Shown piece by piece: positions 62,003 to 64,000 of a stretch of 64,000 nucleotides of DNA. The stretch spans positions 6,262,001 through 6,326,000 of the forward strand of contig JAKZAP010000018.1 of the NCBI GenBank assembly GCA_023053575.1, written 5' to 3'. The position numbers were made by a program, and so were the translations under genes. This stretch comes from Branchinecta lynchi. Lineage: Eukaryota > Arthropoda > Branchiopoda > Anostraca > Branchinectidae. The notes beneath the pieces are model-generated. The model did not search any database. It was not told the DNA's origin and was given only the letters and a program-made list of their open reading frames with translations. How positions within the stretch are numbered: position 1 is the first letter of the stretch; each line of letters opens with the position of its first letter.

Positions 62003-62395
62003 AGGCGTGGCGCATGTCGCACGACAGTGTGAATTGCCACTATATGTTGTTTTTGTCACACTTGTCATACGTAGGACATAAAATTCACTCTATTTCAGAA
62101 AATGTCGAAATGCGTCATCTTCCATCAGTGACTCCGACCATAAGGGATATTTCACATTTTTTTCATAAAAATAAAAATTACGATGCGTCATCTTTGCGGT
62201 AGCGATTCCAACCAAAAGTTACCATTTCAAGGTTCAAGGTTTTTTTATTCTTACTTTATATAATACATAAACATTAACAATACTATCCTCTGCACTTACA
62301 ATTATTTCAGGGTTTGAAATAATTGTAAGTGCAGAGTTACAATTCAATGCCTGTCTTCGACCAAAAGTTACTCTCTAAATTTTGGCGGTCGGGGT
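62003..62395 (+). repeat. RepJ copy 2 with inserted hairpin
   Basis: Matches 23184-23480 but carries an insertion at about 62225-62345. That insertion contains a perfect 22-bp stem (62288-62309 with 62315-62336, loop 5). Confidence 0.78.
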
Positions 62396-63484
62396 CAAAA
62401 GAAAAATCAGTCAAATAGTTAGTGTTGATGAAGACGATTGTACGGATTTTACGGAAATAGCGCGGAACAATTACCGAACGAACATATAGATATCTTGCTT
62501 CTACAACGTTTCTGCCCATGTTTCCCATTAGGTCCTTTTCTGGTACTTTCGATCCAACTTCCCGTCTTTCTTCGACAGTCTTGCAGTCGCTGGTTCCAGG
62601 AAATTAGAAACAGATCCATTCGGGGACAGGTCCGAAGGCCGCAAGGGAAACGTTTCTAATTCCCAATTCCAGTCATTCACGGAAATGAAATTAAAAACGA
62701 TATCTCAGCCACATGATACGTTTTGATCTAGAATCCTATCAAAAAGCCAAAAGCCAACATTCGCATCCAAACTGGTAAGGTTAGTGTAGCGCAGGTGCCG
62801 ATCTCCTGATACTCCGCCCTCGGCCGGGAAGGCGATGAGTGGGTTGGGGCAAATCATCCGACGCTTCCCGAAATGAGGTCTCTTAAGATTCTCTTCTTCT
62901 TTTGTTTTACCAAATAAAGAGCTACGAGGTCATATGGTGTACTGGATTGTTCCGTAAAACTATTGGATTATTCCAGATTATTAAATCTAATTCCAACAAA
63001 AATATTGACACTTCTCTCTGCGAGCATCTCCAGCATACTGACAATCAAAACAATATTCATTTCACTCAGAGTCATCGCATACCAAGGGGTCGAACGATGT
63101 GATACAGCATCCGCTACATAGGGTCATAGCTTATGTGGTGGTGCACAAAACAGAAAAGATGGACAAACACGGCAGACGAACAGACAAAGCAATGCAACTT
63201 AAGCCGAAGGCTACAAGTGCCACAAAACGTCGAAACCCACAACCTGTTCGCATTTTTTCCGGAAAAGATTAGCTCGAGATATTGATAATTTAGAAATCTA
63301 GCAATTCCATGTATAACATTTAATCAAGAGGAATATTATGATAGACTTCAACTTTGCAGTTTCATTCCCTCTGATTGCTTCGTTAAGATCTGGTTCGAAC
63401 TTGCCCAGGTAAGTGCTTCCGAATCAAGGCACTAGATCATCCCACCATCATAAAGAGTCCTGGTTTAAACTGGCGGCTCCGATG

Positions 63485-63839
63485 CACTCTCAGAAGTTTC
63501 ATAACAGATAACACGAGGATGCGCGGTTTCAACAGATAATGCGTAGCAGATAACACTTCGAATGTTATCTGTTGTGTTTCAAAATGTATGCATAATAAGC
63601 ATTACCGTCAAAGAACCGAAAAACCGCCAAAAAGTATCTACTTAGTTTTCCGGCATCATGACGATAAGGAATAAAGTCAGTAGATACTTTTTTGGCTCTT
63701 CCTAACAAAGCTTGTTATGCATACCATTTCATGCATAAGGTTTTCAAACACAACAGATAGCATCCCCGTCTTATCTGTTACGCATTATCTGTTGAAACCG
63801 CGCATCCTCGTGTTATCTGTTATGAAACTTTTGACAGTG
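63485..63839. mobile_element. RepF foldback element (355 bp)
   Basis: Left CACTCTCAGAAGTTTCATAA, CAGATAACACGAGGATGCGC and GGTTTCAACAGATAATGCG are inverted at the right end, ending TTTTGACAGTG, with very few mismatches over about 65 bp. An inner stem AAAAAGTATCTACT / AGTAGATACTTTTTT brackets the centre. No coding capacity. Confidence 0.88.
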
Positions 63840-64000
63840 TGGTGTGGGGATGATCTAGGCACTGAAGATGATATAATGCTTCTGGTTTAACTCCGTCAAT
63901 CAAATAGATGACCATGTAAGGTTAGGGGATGTCTACAGCATTATGGCAAGAGATAGCACGACCCTATCGGACAATGTTTGTTCTGTAAGTAATAAAGATG

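Larger units (their letters stand above)
59310..64000 (-). other. Upstream collagen intron or flank
   Basis: No further Gly-X-Y exon was found. Contains the 59.99-60.6 kb inverted-repeat element, RepJ copy 2 and the RepF foldback. 59320-59980, 60700-61990 and 62400-63480 hold nothing recognised. Short frames such as 61691-62032 (113 codons) have no family resemblance. Confidence 0.6.

Noticed and set aside
61691..62032. 113-codon plus-strand frame with several cysteines
   Set aside because: No family was recognised, and its end runs into RepJ. It was not strong enough to call as a gene.

Overview
The window is animal nuclear DNA: long AT-rich non-coding stretches, dense interspersed repeats, and one intron-rich gene on the minus strand. 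No bacterial-type gene packing, CRISPR array, rRNA gene or recognisable tRNA gene was seen. The large introns, LINE fragments, many MITE-like inverted-repeat elements and the form of the collagen suggest an invertebrate metazoan. The phylum cannot be fixed from this sequence.

The one gene that can be assembled with confidence is a fibrillar procollagen alpha chain. Eleven exons between 59309 (5' side) and 11364 (3' side) have canonical GT/AG junctions with matching codon phases. Ten encode an uninterrupted Gly-X-Y helix of 195 triplets (585 residues), which is the C-terminal part of a major triple helix. The tenth also carries the helix end and C-telopeptide. The eleventh encodes the coiled coil and first cysteine of the C-propeptide (COLFI domain). 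The helix carries a GFPGER integrin-site motif exactly 169 triplets before its end, the spacing I recall for GFOGER (502-507) of vertebrate alpha1(I). It also carries a GLKGHR cross-link motif near its C end, and an RFKR furin-type site follows the telopeptide. The N-terminal part lies upstream of 59309, probably beyond 64000. The rest of the C-propeptide was not found below 11364 and probably lies beyond position 1. Introns run from 1.2 to 9.8 kb.

Almost everything else is repeat-derived. Recurrent families, named here for cross-reference: RepA (five copies, 137-bp tandem core plus a (GACG)n tract, Helitron-like/pearl-like layout); RepB (long units with CATATGGCAC ends, including a multi-kb foldback at 42.9-45.2 kb); RepC (TTGCGTTTTTGC ends and ATACCATGGTAT palindromes); RepD (GTGCAAAAC / CAGCTTGGGCTGAAG); RepE (about 169 bp, CACTGTAAAA ends); RepF (355-bp foldback); RepG (GAGCGTGTTCCACC ends, each copy carrying a TGACGTCA site); RepJ, RepK and RepR (two or three diverged copies each). 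Transposon coding relics include three LINE reverse-transcriptase C-terminal fragments (2.7-3.3, 17.6-18.0 and 33.9-34.1 kb) and a MULE-like transposase C-terminus (9.0-9.3 kb).

Layout: 1-11.3 kb, probable downstream intron of the collagen gene, repeat-filled; 11.4-59.3 kb, collagen exons with repeat-rich introns; 59.3-64 kb, upstream intron sequence with two inverted-repeat elements and a RepJ copy. No other host gene could be supported on either strand.
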